Positions 18,004 through 25,543 of a DNA stretch of 64,000 nt are shown piece after piece. The stretch's first letter is position 1. Every line of letters starts with the position of its first letter. Both the position numbers and the translations under genes were made by a program. The notes beneath the pieces were generated by a model. The model was not told the DNA's origin. It made no database searches and was given only the letters and a program-made list of their open reading frames with translations. Source of the DNA: UBA6168 sp041741095. Its GTDB lineage: Bacteria > Bacteroidota > Bacteroidia > Chitinophagales > Saprospiraceae. The DNA is taken from NCBI GenBank assembly GCA_041741095.1, contig JBGSKQ010000135.1, forward strand, positions 124,001-188,000, read 5' to 3'.

Positions 18004-18693
18004 TTAAAACCCAACGATTTTGCGCAAATCATGTAGGTGAGATATTTCATAAACAGGTGCATGGCCGCTCAGATTGGCCGCTTTTTTTGGGTTGTACCAA
18101 CAGGTGTCCACACCAAAACTGTTGCCGCCCTGTATGTCGGAACTGAGGCTGTCCCCCACTACCAGCACCTCCGTTTTTTGGGGTTGGCCCATTTGCTCAA
18201 AAGCGTGATCGAAAAAGCCGCTGTGGGGTTTTGACACCCCGATTTCATCCGACACGACGATGACCTGGAAATAGGATTCCATCCTGGCCTGTGCAATGCG
18301 GGGCCGCTGCACTTCTTTCAGGCCATTGGTGATGAGGCCGAGGCGGTAGTTTTTTTCCAAAAATTGCTCTATCAACTCCCTGGCACCTTCCACGAGGAAC
18401 TCCGTGCGGGAAAGCTCCAAGAGGTAATGGCCGTTCATTTCCAAGGGGTCACGCAGTTCGCCAATGGCATCCAAAAAGCGTTCGAAGCGCACCCGCCGGA
18501 GTTCGAGCGCATTGATTTCGTTGCGCTCAAACGAAGCCCACGCCTCCCGGTTGATGGATTCGTAGGTATCTATATGTGTGGCTTGGGGTTTTATTTTAAA
18601 ATGCGCCAGCGTAAATGCCAGGGCATGTTGGGCCGAGCGGCGGAAGTCGAAGAGGGTGTCGTCGGCATCGAAGAGAATCCAAGGGTATCTCAT
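18004..18693 (-). CDS. HAD-family phosphatase, YjjG-like nucleotidase
   Basis: A 229-residue haloacid dehalogenase-type hydrolase. Motif I is FDADDTLFDF (nucleophile D9, acid/base D11), motif II LGLITNG, motif III Lys in IGVSKPHSGFF, and motif IV VVGDSLSSDIQGG. The alpha-helical cap between motifs I and II and the overall length match the YjjG subfamily, which removes phosphate from pyrimidine nucleotides, including damaged ones, in the cytoplasm. Substrate is inferred only. It is transcribed toward pruA but pruA has its own promoter candidate, so linkage is uncertain. Confidence 0.87.
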   Translation of the reverse strand: MRYPWILFDADDTLFDFRRSAQHALAFTLAHFKIKPQATHIDTYESINREAWASFERNEINALELRRVRFERFLDAIGELRDPLEMNGHYLLELSRTEFLVEGARELIEQFLEKNYRLGLITNGLKEVQRPRIAQARMESYFQVIVVSDEIGVSKPHSGFFDHAFEQMGQPQKTEVLVVGDSLSSDIQGGNSFGVDTCWYNPKKAANLSGHAPVYEISHLHDLRKIVGF

Positions 18694-18715
18694 GAGGATT
18701 TGGTTTTAAAAGGGG

Positions 18716-18723
18716 CAAAAGTA
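18716..18723 (-). promoter_or_regulatory. Candidate -7 element for the HAD phosphatase
   Basis: TACTTTTG on the minus strand fits TAnnTTTG and sits 22 nt before the ATG. A T-rich stretch lies about 19 nt upstream in place of a clean TTTG. Confidence 0.45.
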
Positions 18724-18783
18724 GGCAGGCGGCTTTTTGAAAAAAAAGGTAGTAGGATTTTTTGACTGAAAAAGCGATTGCCC

Positions 18784-18869
18784 GGATTAAGGCGACACCT
18801 CAAAATGGCCTTCCTAATCCTGCAAATTAGCACACTATAGGCGGCCATTTTGAGGCGTCACCTTAATCC
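18784..18869. repeat. 27-bp near-perfect inverted repeat with nested loop hairpin
   Basis: Arms 18784-18810 and 18843-18869 match at 25 of 27 positions, and the two differences (C/T and A/G) still allow G-U pairing in RNA. The 32-nt loop contains a second small stem CTAAT/ATTAG. The element lies between the PorT-like gene end and the HAD promoter. It has no T run, so it is not a classical terminator. Confidence 0.8.
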
Positions 18870-18903
18870 TTTAATGTCAGAACAATAGGTTTTCATTTGA
18901 CTA

Positions 18904-19536
18904 TTAATTTAAAAAATATTGGGCGCCAATATAAAGCCCTGAAGAATAGTTGTGGAGCTTTTCTATGCTGCCATGCATCAAATCGCTCAGGCCATGAGCA
19001 AAGCGGATTTGCGTTTGGAAATGAAAGGATTCGTTCAACGGAATTTCCAGGCCGACGCCTACCATGCCATTCCAATCACCTCTATAGATATTTTCCGTAT
19101 TGATGGGCAATTCCTGGTGCTGATGAAATAAATAACCAAACGATTGTCCCAAATAAAAAAGCCCTTGTACCTTTTTGCCAAACCTGAGTTCAAGTAAAAT
19201 GGGCACCTGAATATAATCCAAGTTGTTTCTAATATCTCCATCATTGAGCGGATTTCCATTTTCGTCAGTAAATGTAGCCGTTAATTTCGCCCCCTTTCTT
19301 TCATATCCTATCCCAGTCCTGACGCCAAAGTTTTTAGCAAAACGCCAGGTAAAATTTGCTTCAGAGGCAAAACCCAACTGAAAGTCATAAAGGCCATCCA
19401 AAAATTGATTGGTAGTCCCTCTCAAATCGCTCATCGTCGGCCCCATCGCTATGCCAATGGAAGTGGATTGCCCTTGGGCAATTGATGCAGTAAAGGCCAT
19501 TGCCAACACAAAAAGAAAAAGCCGTGATCTTGTCAT
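18904..19536 (-). CDS. PorT-like outer membrane beta-barrel protein (copy 2)
   Basis: A 210-residue exported protein. The start is placed at the Met of MTRSRLFLFVLAMAFT (19536), which gives a clean signal peptide ending near AQGQ; the frame upstream of it is open but reads as non-signal sequence. The mature part alternates short beta strands with turns, including NFGVRTGIGYERKGAKL, LDYIQVPILLELRFG and a final YIGAQYF strand ending in Asn. This is the pattern of the PorT/outer-membrane beta-barrel domain family common in Bacteroidota. It is a paralogue of the gene immediately upstream (43-nt gap, same strand). Role unknown. Confidence 0.8.
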   Translation of the reverse strand: MTRSRLFLFVLAMAFTASIAQGQSTSIGIAMGPTMSDLRGTTNQFLDGLYDFQLGFASEANFTWRFAKNFGVRTGIGYERKGAKLTATFTDENGNPLNDGDIRNNLDYIQVPILLELRFGKKVQGLFYLGQSFGYLFHQHQELPINTENIYRGDWNGMVGVGLEIPLNESFHFQTQIRFAHGLSDLMHGSIEKLHNYSSGLYIGAQYFLN

Positions 19537-19579
19537 GTTTAAGATTTTTAGTTTAAAAAATATGTCGCAACTATTTGAT

Positions 19580-20290
19580 TTACAGCAAGAAACGAACTCC
19601 ACTCGTGGCAATTAGTGCTACGTTTTTGACTTTTACCTCCTCGTTTTTAACCACACTGGAAAGGCCATAAGATGCCATGCCTTCAAAAACAAAATGGAGA
19701 TTTTGTTTCAAAGGAATCCCAAAACCGATGCCTGTTATAAGCGAATAATTAAAGCGGTGAAGGTAATTTTCTTGTATGCCAGTAATGGCGTCCAATAGGG
19801 AAGGGTTGTAATTGTTGGAATATTGGGCCAGCCAGCCAAAACTTGGCCCTAAAAAGGGCATTATTTTTAAATCATTGCCAAAAGAGAACTGCAATAGCAA
19901 GGGCAATTCAAGATAGTCCAGATTGTCCTGGTATTTTTGATTGGCGTAGGCTGAAAATGGGCTATAATATGTCAAAGCATTTTTACCTGTTGGAATGTAT
20001 TCAATATAAGTGCCATCTAAATTGGAATTCTCATTCTGGTAAATGGCCCCTTTTGTTTCGAGCGACAATCCGCTCCTGATCCCGATATTTCTGGATATAT
20101 TCCAGCATAAATCTATCCGAATTGTATAGCCATTTTTGAATTCATAATTTAATTCAAACTCATTGTGCGGATTATAGAGCTTAGAGGACAACGGCCCGGC
20201 TGACATTCCATAGGTCATTTTTTGCCCAAAAATAATTGAAGGCAAGGAAAGGAGAACCAGTACAAAAAAGCGAGTATTAATCAAGCGCAT
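19580..20290 (-). CDS. PorT-like outer membrane beta-barrel protein (copy 1)
   Basis: A 236-residue exported protein with signal peptide RFFVLVLLSLPSIIFGQ. The layout matches its downstream neighbour: RNIGIRSGLSLETKGA near residue 70, then LDYLELPLLLQFSFGNDLK, FLGPSFGWLAQ, and a terminal strand TSGVRFLL. The tandem pair probably arose by duplication and has diverged a good deal. It follows the Ca/Na antiporter gene by 24 nt, so it may be the fourth gene of a macrodomain-coaD-antiporter run. Function is unknown beyond outer membrane location. Confidence 0.8.
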   Translation of the reverse strand: MRLINTRFFVLVLLSLPSIIFGQKMTYGMSAGPLSSKLYNPHNEFELNYEFKNGYTIRIDLCWNISRNIGIRSGLSLETKGAIYQNENSNLDGTYIEYIPTGKNALTYYSPFSAYANQKYQDNLDYLELPLLLQFSFGNDLKIMPFLGPSFGWLAQYSNNYNPSLLDAITGIQENYLHRFNYSLITGIGFGIPLKQNLHFVFEGMASYGLSSVVKNEEVKVKNVALIATSGVRFLL

Positions 20291-20314
20291 CCGGGAAGTT
20301 GGTTTTGTAAAACT

Positions 20315-21274
20315 TTACCCGACGAACACCAGCGACCCCAGGTAAAGTACATAAAGCACCGTAAAAACGATGCCCTCCCGTTTGCATATTCTCTTTGGAG
20401 TAAAAATAACAGTTGCCATAAACAGGAAAAGGCTGGCCAGCACCACCAGGCCCAAATCGTGGTTCATGGTCGGTACCTGAAATGGCATAGGTTGGATAAT
20501 GGCCGTGAGGCCCAGAATGAGGAAAACGTTGAGGATATTGGAACCCACCACATTGCCGACGGCCATGCCCGCCTTGCCTTTATAGGCTGCAGTTATGGAA
20601 GTGGCCAACTCCGGCACAGAGGTGCCAATGGCTACAATGGTCAGGCCGATAACCCTTTCGCTCATGCCGAACATATTTGCCACGCCCACCGCCCCTTCTA
20701 CCAGCAATTTTCCTCCTCCAAAAAGCCCGGCAATGCCGACCACCAAGAACAAAATACTTTTCCAGCGCGGCAGCAACTTAACTTCTTCCGCAGGATCCGG
20801 GTGAAATTTGGCTATTTCAAAAGTATAGACCAGGAAAATGACCAGGAAACAAAGCAGCACCATGCCATCGGTTCGGGAGATGAAATTGCCGTTGGCCGTT
20901 GGGTCGAGCCATTGGTCGTTGGCCATGATACCAATCACCACGGCTGCAAGCAAACTGAAAGGGATTTCTTTCCAAATAGTGTTTGTGGTGACCTCTATTT
21001 CAGAGATAATCGCCGTGATACCTAAAATCAGCAATATATTGGCAATGTTGCTGCCGAGGACGTTTCCGATGGCGAGGCCGGAAGAACCTTCCAGGGCTGA
21101 AAAAATATTGATGGCCAATTCGGGCGTGGAAGTGCCGAGCGCCACGACCGTCAGACCAATGACGAGATCGGAAATATGAAGGCGTTTGGCGAGCGAAGAA
21201 GCACCGTCCACCAGCCAATTGGCACTGAAAAGTGTGAAGGCAAGGCCCAAAAGGAGCAATAGGATGGAAATCAT
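20315..21274 (-). CDS. Calcium/sodium antiporter family protein (YrbG-like)
   Basis: A 319-residue inner membrane protein with about ten hydrophobic segments and the two inverted alpha repeats of the CaCA superfamily. Repeat 1 is ALGTSTPELAINIFSA with GNVLGSNIANILLILG. Repeat 2 is AIGTSVPELATSITAA with GNVVGSNILNVFLILG. The acidic residue in each TPELA/VPELA motif is the ion ligand in this family. It exchanges calcium (or another cation) for sodium or protons across the cytoplasmic membrane. It sits 7 nt downstream of coaD on the same strand, which suggests one transcript. Confidence 0.9.
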   Translation of the reverse strand: MISILLLLLGLAFTLFSANWLVDGASSLAKRLHISDLVIGLTVVALGTSTPELAINIFSALEGSSGLAIGNVLGSNIANILLILGITAIISEIEVTTNTIWKEIPFSLLAAVVIGIMANDQWLDPTANGNFISRTDGMVLLCFLVIFLVYTFEIAKFHPDPAEEVKLLPRWKSILFLVVGIAGLFGGGKLLVEGAVGVANMFGMSERVIGLTIVAIGTSVPELATSITAAYKGKAGMAVGNVVGSNILNVFLILGLTAIIQPMPFQVPTMNHDLGLVVLASLFLFMATVIFTPKRICKREGIVFTVLYVLYLGSLVFVG

Positions 21275-21281
21275 TCAAAGC

Positions 21282-21740
21282 TTATTTTAACACTACCTCT
21301 TTCGGCAAAAAAGGCGACGCATCCCCCTTTCCCTTGATGATTTCCCGAACGATGGTAGAACTGATGTGCGAAAGCTGTGGCTCGCTGATCAGAAAAACTG
21401 TTTCCAGGTTTTTTCCGACAATGTTGTTGAGTTGCGATATTGTTTTTTCATAATCAAAATCAGAGGCGTTGCGCAGGCCACGAATGAGGTAATGGGCACC
21501 AATTTGATTGCAGTAGTGTGCCGTCAAGCCTTCAAAAGAATCTATGGCTATGTTCGGCTCGTCGGCGAAAACATCCCGCAGCCATTGCATCCTTTGTTCC
21601 AAATTGAACAAATATTGCTTCTGCGAATTGATGCCAATGGCCACCACGACCTTGTCGAACAATGGCAAGGCTCGTTTTACAATCCTGACATGGCCGGTGG
21701 TAATGGGGTCAAAAGACCCTGGGAAAACTGCTATCTTCAT
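21282..21740 (-). CDS. coaD: Phosphopantetheine adenylyltransferase
   Basis: A 152-residue nucleotidyltransferase for the fourth step of coenzyme A synthesis, joining 4'-phosphopantetheine and ATP to dephospho-CoA. The T/HxGH-type nucleotide site is GSFDPITTGHVRIVKRA at the N-terminus. Other conserved parts are LIRGLRNASDFDYE and the C-terminal HISSTIVREI (the ISSTxxR motif). Length is typical (~160). The leader directly before the ATG is a CT-rich repeat with an internal hairpin. The gene lies between a macrodomain gene (67 nt upstream) and the antiporter (7 nt downstream). Confidence 0.95.
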   Translation of the reverse strand: MKIAVFPGSFDPITTGHVRIVKRALPLFDKVVVAIGINSQKQYLFNLEQRMQWLRDVFADEPNIAIDSFEGLTAHYCNQIGAHYLIRGLRNASDFDYEKTISQLNNIVGKNLETVFLISEPQLSHISSTIVREIIKGKGDASPFLPKEVVLK

Positions 21741-21746
21741 GATAGA

Positions 21747-21803
21747 GGAATGAGAGAATGAGTCCCGAAAGCTATCGGGAGAGAGAATGAGAGAATGAGA
21801 GGA
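21747..21803. repeat. GAGAATGA tandem words around a TCCCGA hairpin
   Basis: GGAATGAGAGAATGAG is followed by the hairpin TCCCGA-AAGCTA-TCGGGA (21763-21780) and then by two more GAGAATGA units. It lies immediately before the coaD start codon, so on the transcript it is a CU-rich leader with a 6-bp stem. Confidence 0.75.
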
Positions 21804-21807
21804 TATC

Positions 21808-22326
21808 TCAAGCCTCCATTTCTTTCAATCTGGTTTTGTAAAGGTGGAAATTTTCGTCGTCAAAGCAAACAAGGCTGACCATTTCAATGGTGTGGTCATT
21901 TGACAAAAACGACCCGACGGCAGTCAATGCCACCTCTGCCGCCTTGTCTTTTGGAAAGGCATAAACACCAGTGCTGATATTTGGAAAAGCAATGGTTTTC
22001 AAGCCATTTTCTACTGCCAGTTGAAGGCTGTTTTTGTAACAATTGGCCAAAAGCCTGCGCATTTCTTCCTCACGGCCTGCTTGCCAAATAGGGCCGACCG
22101 TATGGATGACGTGCCTGGCCTTAAGGCGGTATCCATTGGTTATTTTGGCTTCACCTGTCTTGCAACCATGGAGGCTGCGGCATTCTTCCAAAAGTTCTTG
22201 CCCGGCGGCCCTATGAATGGCACCGTCCACTCCGCCACCGCCCAGCAGGGAGGAATTTGCCGCATTTACGATGGCATCAACATCCATGCGGGTGATGTCG
22301 CCTTTTACAATTTCAATCTTGTCCAT
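21808..22326 (-). CDS. Macrodomain ADP-ribose hydrolase (YmdB-like)
   Basis: A 172-residue single macrodomain. The N-terminus IEIVKGDITRMDVDAIVNAANSS gives the adenine-contacting D and the NAANS loop. GGGGVDGAIHRAAG is the catalytic/ribose loop. IAFPNISTGVYAFP is the phosphate-binding loop. The family hydrolyses O-acetyl-ADP-ribose or removes mono-ADP-ribose from proteins in the cytoplasm. The close match to the YmdB/MacroD motif set supports deacetylase activity. No ADP-ribosyltransferase is nearby. It is divergent from the phosphofructokinase gene, with a 79-nt shared upstream region. Confidence 0.92.
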   Translation of the reverse strand: MDKIEIVKGDITRMDVDAIVNAANSSLLGGGGVDGAIHRAAGQELLEECRSLHGCKTGEAKITNGYRLKARHVIHTVGPIWQAGREEEMRRLLANCYKNSLQLAVENGLKTIAFPNISTGVYAFPKDKAAEVALTAVGSFLSNDHTIEMVSLVCFDDENFHLYKTRLKEMEA

Positions 22327-22405
22327 TTTTCAAAAAAGTTTTGCGAGTGCAAAATGAAGTGCCAATTTAACGCCCTCAATTGAAACTTCATAAATATACT
22401 GTGTT

Positions 22406-23500
22406 ATGAAAAAAATACTGGTAGCCACTGGCGGCGGCGATTGCCCGGGCCTCAACGCCGTGATGAGGGCATTGGCAAAGGCGGCGAAAAAAAGCGGCCA
22501 ATGGGAAGTTTGGGGCAGCATCGAAGCTTTTAACGGCATCATGAAAGACCCGCCCGAACTCCTTAAACTGACCCAAAAGCAGATTGCAGGCATCCACGTG
22601 AAAGGTGGCACCATCATCAAAACCACCAACAAAGGCAACCCCTGCGAATACCCTGTGCAACTGCCTGACGGAACCTGGATAACTGAAGATCGGTCAGAAG
22701 CATTGATTCAAAGAATCAAAGAAAATGGCTTTGATGCCGTCGTCAATATCGGTGGCGACGGTAGCCAGAAAATTTCACAGGCGCTGTATGAAAAAGGCTT
22801 GAACATCATCGGAGTACCAAAAACCATTGACAACGACCTTTCTGCTACCGAGCTGACTTTTGGCTTTACTACTGCCGTTCAGATTGCTACCGACAGTTTC
22901 GACAAACTAGTGACCACCGCCGAAAGCCACCACCGGGTAATGATAATGGAAGTGATGGGCCGTGACGCCGGCTGGATTGCCCTCCACACGGCCATAGCGG
23001 GCGGGGCTGAGATTTGCCTCATCCCAGAGATTCCTTATAATTTGGACGCCATTATGAAAAAAATCAACAAACGTTACCGTAAAGGCGGCGGTTTTGTGAA
23101 CATCGTGGTAGCAGAAGGTGCTTGCGAAAAGGCTGGGAAAGTAGTGGGCGAAAAAGCCCGTGACATTGGCGACAAACACATCAAACTGGGCGGAGTAGCC
23201 AATTATTTAAGGGCGGCTTTGGAAGAAAAAGGATGTCCTGCTCAAATCAGGACAACTATTTTAGGCCATGTACAACGGGGTGGTACTCCTGTTGCGTTTG
23301 ACCGCATTTTGGCCACATCAATGGGCGTTAAGGCTTTTGAAATGATAGAAAAGGGAGAATTTGGGAAAATGGTGACCTACCGGTGCAACCGCATCGAAAG
23401 CGTGGATATTTCAGAAGCCACCAAAAGCTACAAGGTTTTGTCAAAAGACGACTACCTCATCAAAACTGCCCGCTTGGTTGGGATTTCGTTTGGCGACTAA
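22406..23500 (+). CDS. pfkA: 6-phosphofructokinase (probably ATP-dependent, mixed signature)
   Basis: A 364-residue phosphofructokinase of glycolysis. The ATP/PPi loop is IGGDGSQ (GGDGS at 116-120) and the catalytic loop is PKTIDND (138-144). MGRDAGWIAL and GHVQRGGTP are the substrate-binding regions. A Gly at the fourth position of GGDG usually means ATP as donor, whereas Lys before TIDND is the PPi-enzyme form; classical bacterial ATP enzymes have Gly there. The G-plus-K combination is known in some ATP-dependent group enzymes (for example trypanosomal PFK). The donor is therefore inferred to be ATP. The N-terminus lacks the Shine-Dalgarno sequence, as is common here. Confidence 0.9.
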   Translation: MKKILVATGGGDCPGLNAVMRALAKAAKKSGQWEVWGSIEAFNGIMKDPPELLKLTQKQIAGIHVKGGTIIKTTNKGNPCEYPVQLPDGTWITEDRSEALIQRIKENGFDAVVNIGGDGSQKISQALYEKGLNIIGVPKTIDNDLSATELTFGFTTAVQIATDSFDKLVTTAESHHRVMIMEVMGRDAGWIALHTAIAGGAEICLIPEIPYNLDAIMKKINKRYRKGGGFVNIVVAEGACEKAGKVVGEKARDIGDKHIKLGGVANYLRAALEEKGCPAQIRTTILGHVQRGGTPVAFDRILATSMGVKAFEMIEKGEFGKMVTYRCNRIESVDISEATKSYKVLSKDDYLIKTARLVGISFGD

Positions 23501-23503
23501 GTT

Positions 23504-23540
23504 ATGAACGATAAATGATGAACTATGAATGATGAACGAG
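23504..23540. repeat. ATGAAYG heptamer repeat cluster
   Basis: A run of ATGAACG, ATAAATG, ATGAACT, ATGAATG and ATGAACG words, starting directly after the pfkA stop codon. The same words recur at 28915-28986 and 43121-43268. Confidence 0.75.
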
Positions 23541-23626
23541 GGAGAAATATCTTCCAAAACGTTGATTAACAAATTTTTGTAAAACGTTGTGGCCTATTTT
23601 CTTCATTTCACTGATACGATTTGGAC

Positions 23627-23682
23627 ATTTGAGCATGACGATTTCCGATTGCTTGCCACATCGGAAATCGTCATGCTCAAAT
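23627..23682. terminator. Perfect 23-bp palindrome between convergent genes
   Basis: Arms 23627-23649 and 23660-23682 are perfect reverse complements around a 10-nt loop. It separates the convergent pfkA and fadA ends and could terminate or insulate both, although neither side has a strong T run. Confidence 0.7.
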
Positions 23683-23694
23683 CGTAAATAATTA

Positions 23695-24870
23695 TCAGTT
23701 CAACAGTTCATAAACCCCCGCAATCCCTTGTCCACCGCCCACACAGGCAGTCACCATGCCGTACTTTTGCTTGCGGCGGCGCATTTCATTAAATAGTTGT
23801 GTGGACAATTTTGCTCCGGTGCAACCGAGCGGGTGACCGAGCGCCACAGCACCGCCATTTACATTGACTATTTCCGGGTTCAAATGGGCCTCTTGGATAA
23901 CGGCCAGCGCCTGTGCGGCAAAGGCTTCGTTGAGTTCTATTTGCTGAATGTCGTCCAGTTTCAGGCCGCCTTGTTTGAGCGCTTTCGGAATGGCTACGCA
24001 AGGCCCGATGCCCATGTAGAGCGGCTCAACACCCGCCACTGCGCAGGAAACCAACCGGGCGATGGGTGTCAGGTTCAATTGTTTTACCAAATCTTCACTC
24101 ATCACCAGCACGAAAGACGCCCCATCGGAAGTCTGCGAAGAATTGCCAGCAGTAATGATTCCTCCGTTTTTAAAGGCAGGTCTCAACCTCGACAAACCCT
24201 CCATAGAAGTATCGGCACGAACGCCTTCGTCGGTATCCACCATGAAGTCAGCTTCTTTCCTTTTGTTGTTTTCAACAAAAACCTCCTTCACTTTCACGGG
24301 TACGATTTCGTCCTTGAATTTGCCTTCGGCAATGGCTTGCGCCGCTTTTTGGTGGGATTTTACGGAAAATTCGTCGGCTGCTTCCCGGCTAATGCCGTAT
24401 TTGGCAGCAACCGCCTCGGCTGTATTGCCCATGCCCGTCACGTACTCCGGCGTAGAAACTGCCACCGAATAGCTGGGTGACAATTTGTAACCCGTCATCG
24501 GTATCATGCTCATGCTCTCCGTACCGCCTGCAATGTAGCATTGGCCCATGCCCGCACGGATTTTGGCGACGGCGATGGAAATGGTCTCCAGGCCAGAGGC
24601 GCAATAGCGGTTCACGGTCATGCCGGGTACACTTTTACCCAGCGCCCGCACGGAAATCATACGCCCAATTTGCAGGCCCTGTTCTCCCTCTGGATTGGCG
24701 CAGCCGACGATGCAGTCGTCCACCAGGCCTGGGTCGAGTTCAGGTGTATTTTTTAATAAAAAATTGATGACGTCCACGGCGAGGTCGTCGGAACGGTAGT
24801 TGCGGAACCCGCCTTTTTTGGCTTTGCCAACGGCGGAGCGGTATGCTTTTACGATATAGGCTTCTTGCAT
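23695..24870 (-). CDS. fadA: Acetyl-CoA acyltransferase (3-ketoacyl-CoA thiolase)
   Basis: A 391-residue thiolase that cleaves 3-ketoacyl-CoA in the last step of beta-oxidation. The acylated nucleophile is Cys90 in VNRYCASGLETI. The His of GGAVALGHPLGCTGA and the Cys of ACVGGGQGIA complete the active site. Length equals that of the B. subtilis FadA that pairs with FadN. It is on the same strand as the fadN-like gene, 670 nt downstream of it, with a toxin-antitoxin pair between them. The two enzymes supply three consecutive reactions of fatty-acid breakdown. The acyl-CoA dehydrogenase is not in the window. Confidence 0.93.
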   Translation of the reverse strand: MQEAYIVKAYRSAVGKAKKGGFRNYRSDDLAVDVINFLLKNTPELDPGLVDDCIVGCANPEGEQGLQIGRMISVRALGKSVPGMTVNRYCASGLETISIAVAKIRAGMGQCYIAGGTESMSMIPMTGYKLSPSYSVAVSTPEYVTGMGNTAEAVAAKYGISREAADEFSVKSHQKAAQAIAEGKFKDEIVPVKVKEVFVENNKRKEADFMVDTDEGVRADTSMEGLSRLRPAFKNGGIITAGNSSQTSDGASFVLVMSEDLVKQLNLTPIARLVSCAVAGVEPLYMGIGPCVAIPKALKQGGLKLDDIQQIELNEAFAAQALAVIQEAHLNPEIVNVNGGAVALGHPLGCTGAKLSTQLFNEMRRRKQKYGMVTACVGGGQGIAGVYELLN

Positions 24871-24882
24871 GGTGGATTCAAG

Positions 24883-25293
24883 TTAAGGTTTTTGCAATTT
24901 TTTGAATTCTTCAATGGTCATCACTATCACTTTGGGGAAGTCTATTTCTTTTAAAATCCTAAAATGTTTATCCTCTGATACAATGCATTTTGCATTTGAA
25001 CTAATGGCACAATCAACAAACTTGTTATCATCAGGATCAACTGTAATTAAGTTCCACTGATATTAACTGATAACGAATTCAAGGTTTGGCAATTCGTCAA
25101 GTATTCCCATAATAAAATCCGAAAATTCAGGCCCAAAATACCTTGAAAGAACTTCTTCGTATTCGTGTAATATTTCAGTTATAACACAAAGTATGAACTT
25201 ATTAGAAGTCAAATCAGCCCAAATCCAATGATGTGGCGAATAGACTGGAACCGCAGCTATCAGTATATTGGTATCAATGACGAACTTTTCCAT
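24883..25293 (-). pseudogene. PIN-domain toxin, interrupted by an in-frame TAA
   Basis: The intact first part (76 codons) begins MEKFVIDTNILIAA, the PIN first-acid motif, and has ITEILHEYEEVLSRYF with the second acidic site. A TAA stop at 25063-25065 ends it after EFVIS. Reading on in the same frame gives a full second half: ITVDPDDNKFVDCAISSNAK, then CIVSEDKHFRILKEI, ending IEEFKKLQKP at 24883-24885. That half carries the remaining acidic metal ligands (DPDDNKFVDCA and SEDKHF), so the product of the first part alone should be inactive. The whole would be ~136 residues, normal for PIN toxins, which are RNases. It overlaps the antitoxin gene by 20 nt. Sequencing error is the main alternative to a real nonsense mutation. 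Confidence 0.85.
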
Positions 25294-25516
25294 GGGGTTT
25301 GTATGGTGTCCTGATGTGGGTGTTAAGGATAGTTTCTATATCCAAACCCTTTTTTTCCAATATTTCTTGTGCTTTTATGCTGGCCTTATTAGCCATGTAT
25401 TCAATAATTAAGGCTTTTATTGCCAGTAGATCTTCTTCAGGAATATTCCGTGAATAAAGTTTTAAAAGTTCCAATTGCAAATTCGACAATCCATGTTTTG
25501 GTGCAGAAACTTCCAT
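25274..25516 (-). CDS. Antitoxin of the PIN toxin pair
   Basis: An 80-residue, mostly helical protein. The central part (LQLELLKLYSRNIPEEDLLA then IKALIIEYMANKASI) matches the type of antitoxin that precedes PIN-domain toxins in cyanobacteria and Bacteroidota. The C-terminal ILNTHIRTPYK is the usual toxin-binding tail. The stop overlaps the toxin start by 20 nt, the normal coupled layout of type II modules. Because the toxin is interrupted, this gene may now be free of selection or may only remain as an antidote. Recognition is from general resemblance; the family name is not certain. Confidence 0.75.
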   Translation of the reverse strand: MEVSAPKHGLSNLQLELLKLYSRNIPEEDLLAIKALIIEYMANKASIKAQEILEKKGLDIETILNTHIRTPYKPHGKVRH

Positions 25517-25543
25517 AATTTTTTATGATAATTTAATAACCTT

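Noticed and set aside
18784..18869. Insertion-sequence ends (terminal inverted repeats of a MITE)
   Set aside because: No target-site duplication is visible on the flanks, so it is kept only as an inverted repeat.
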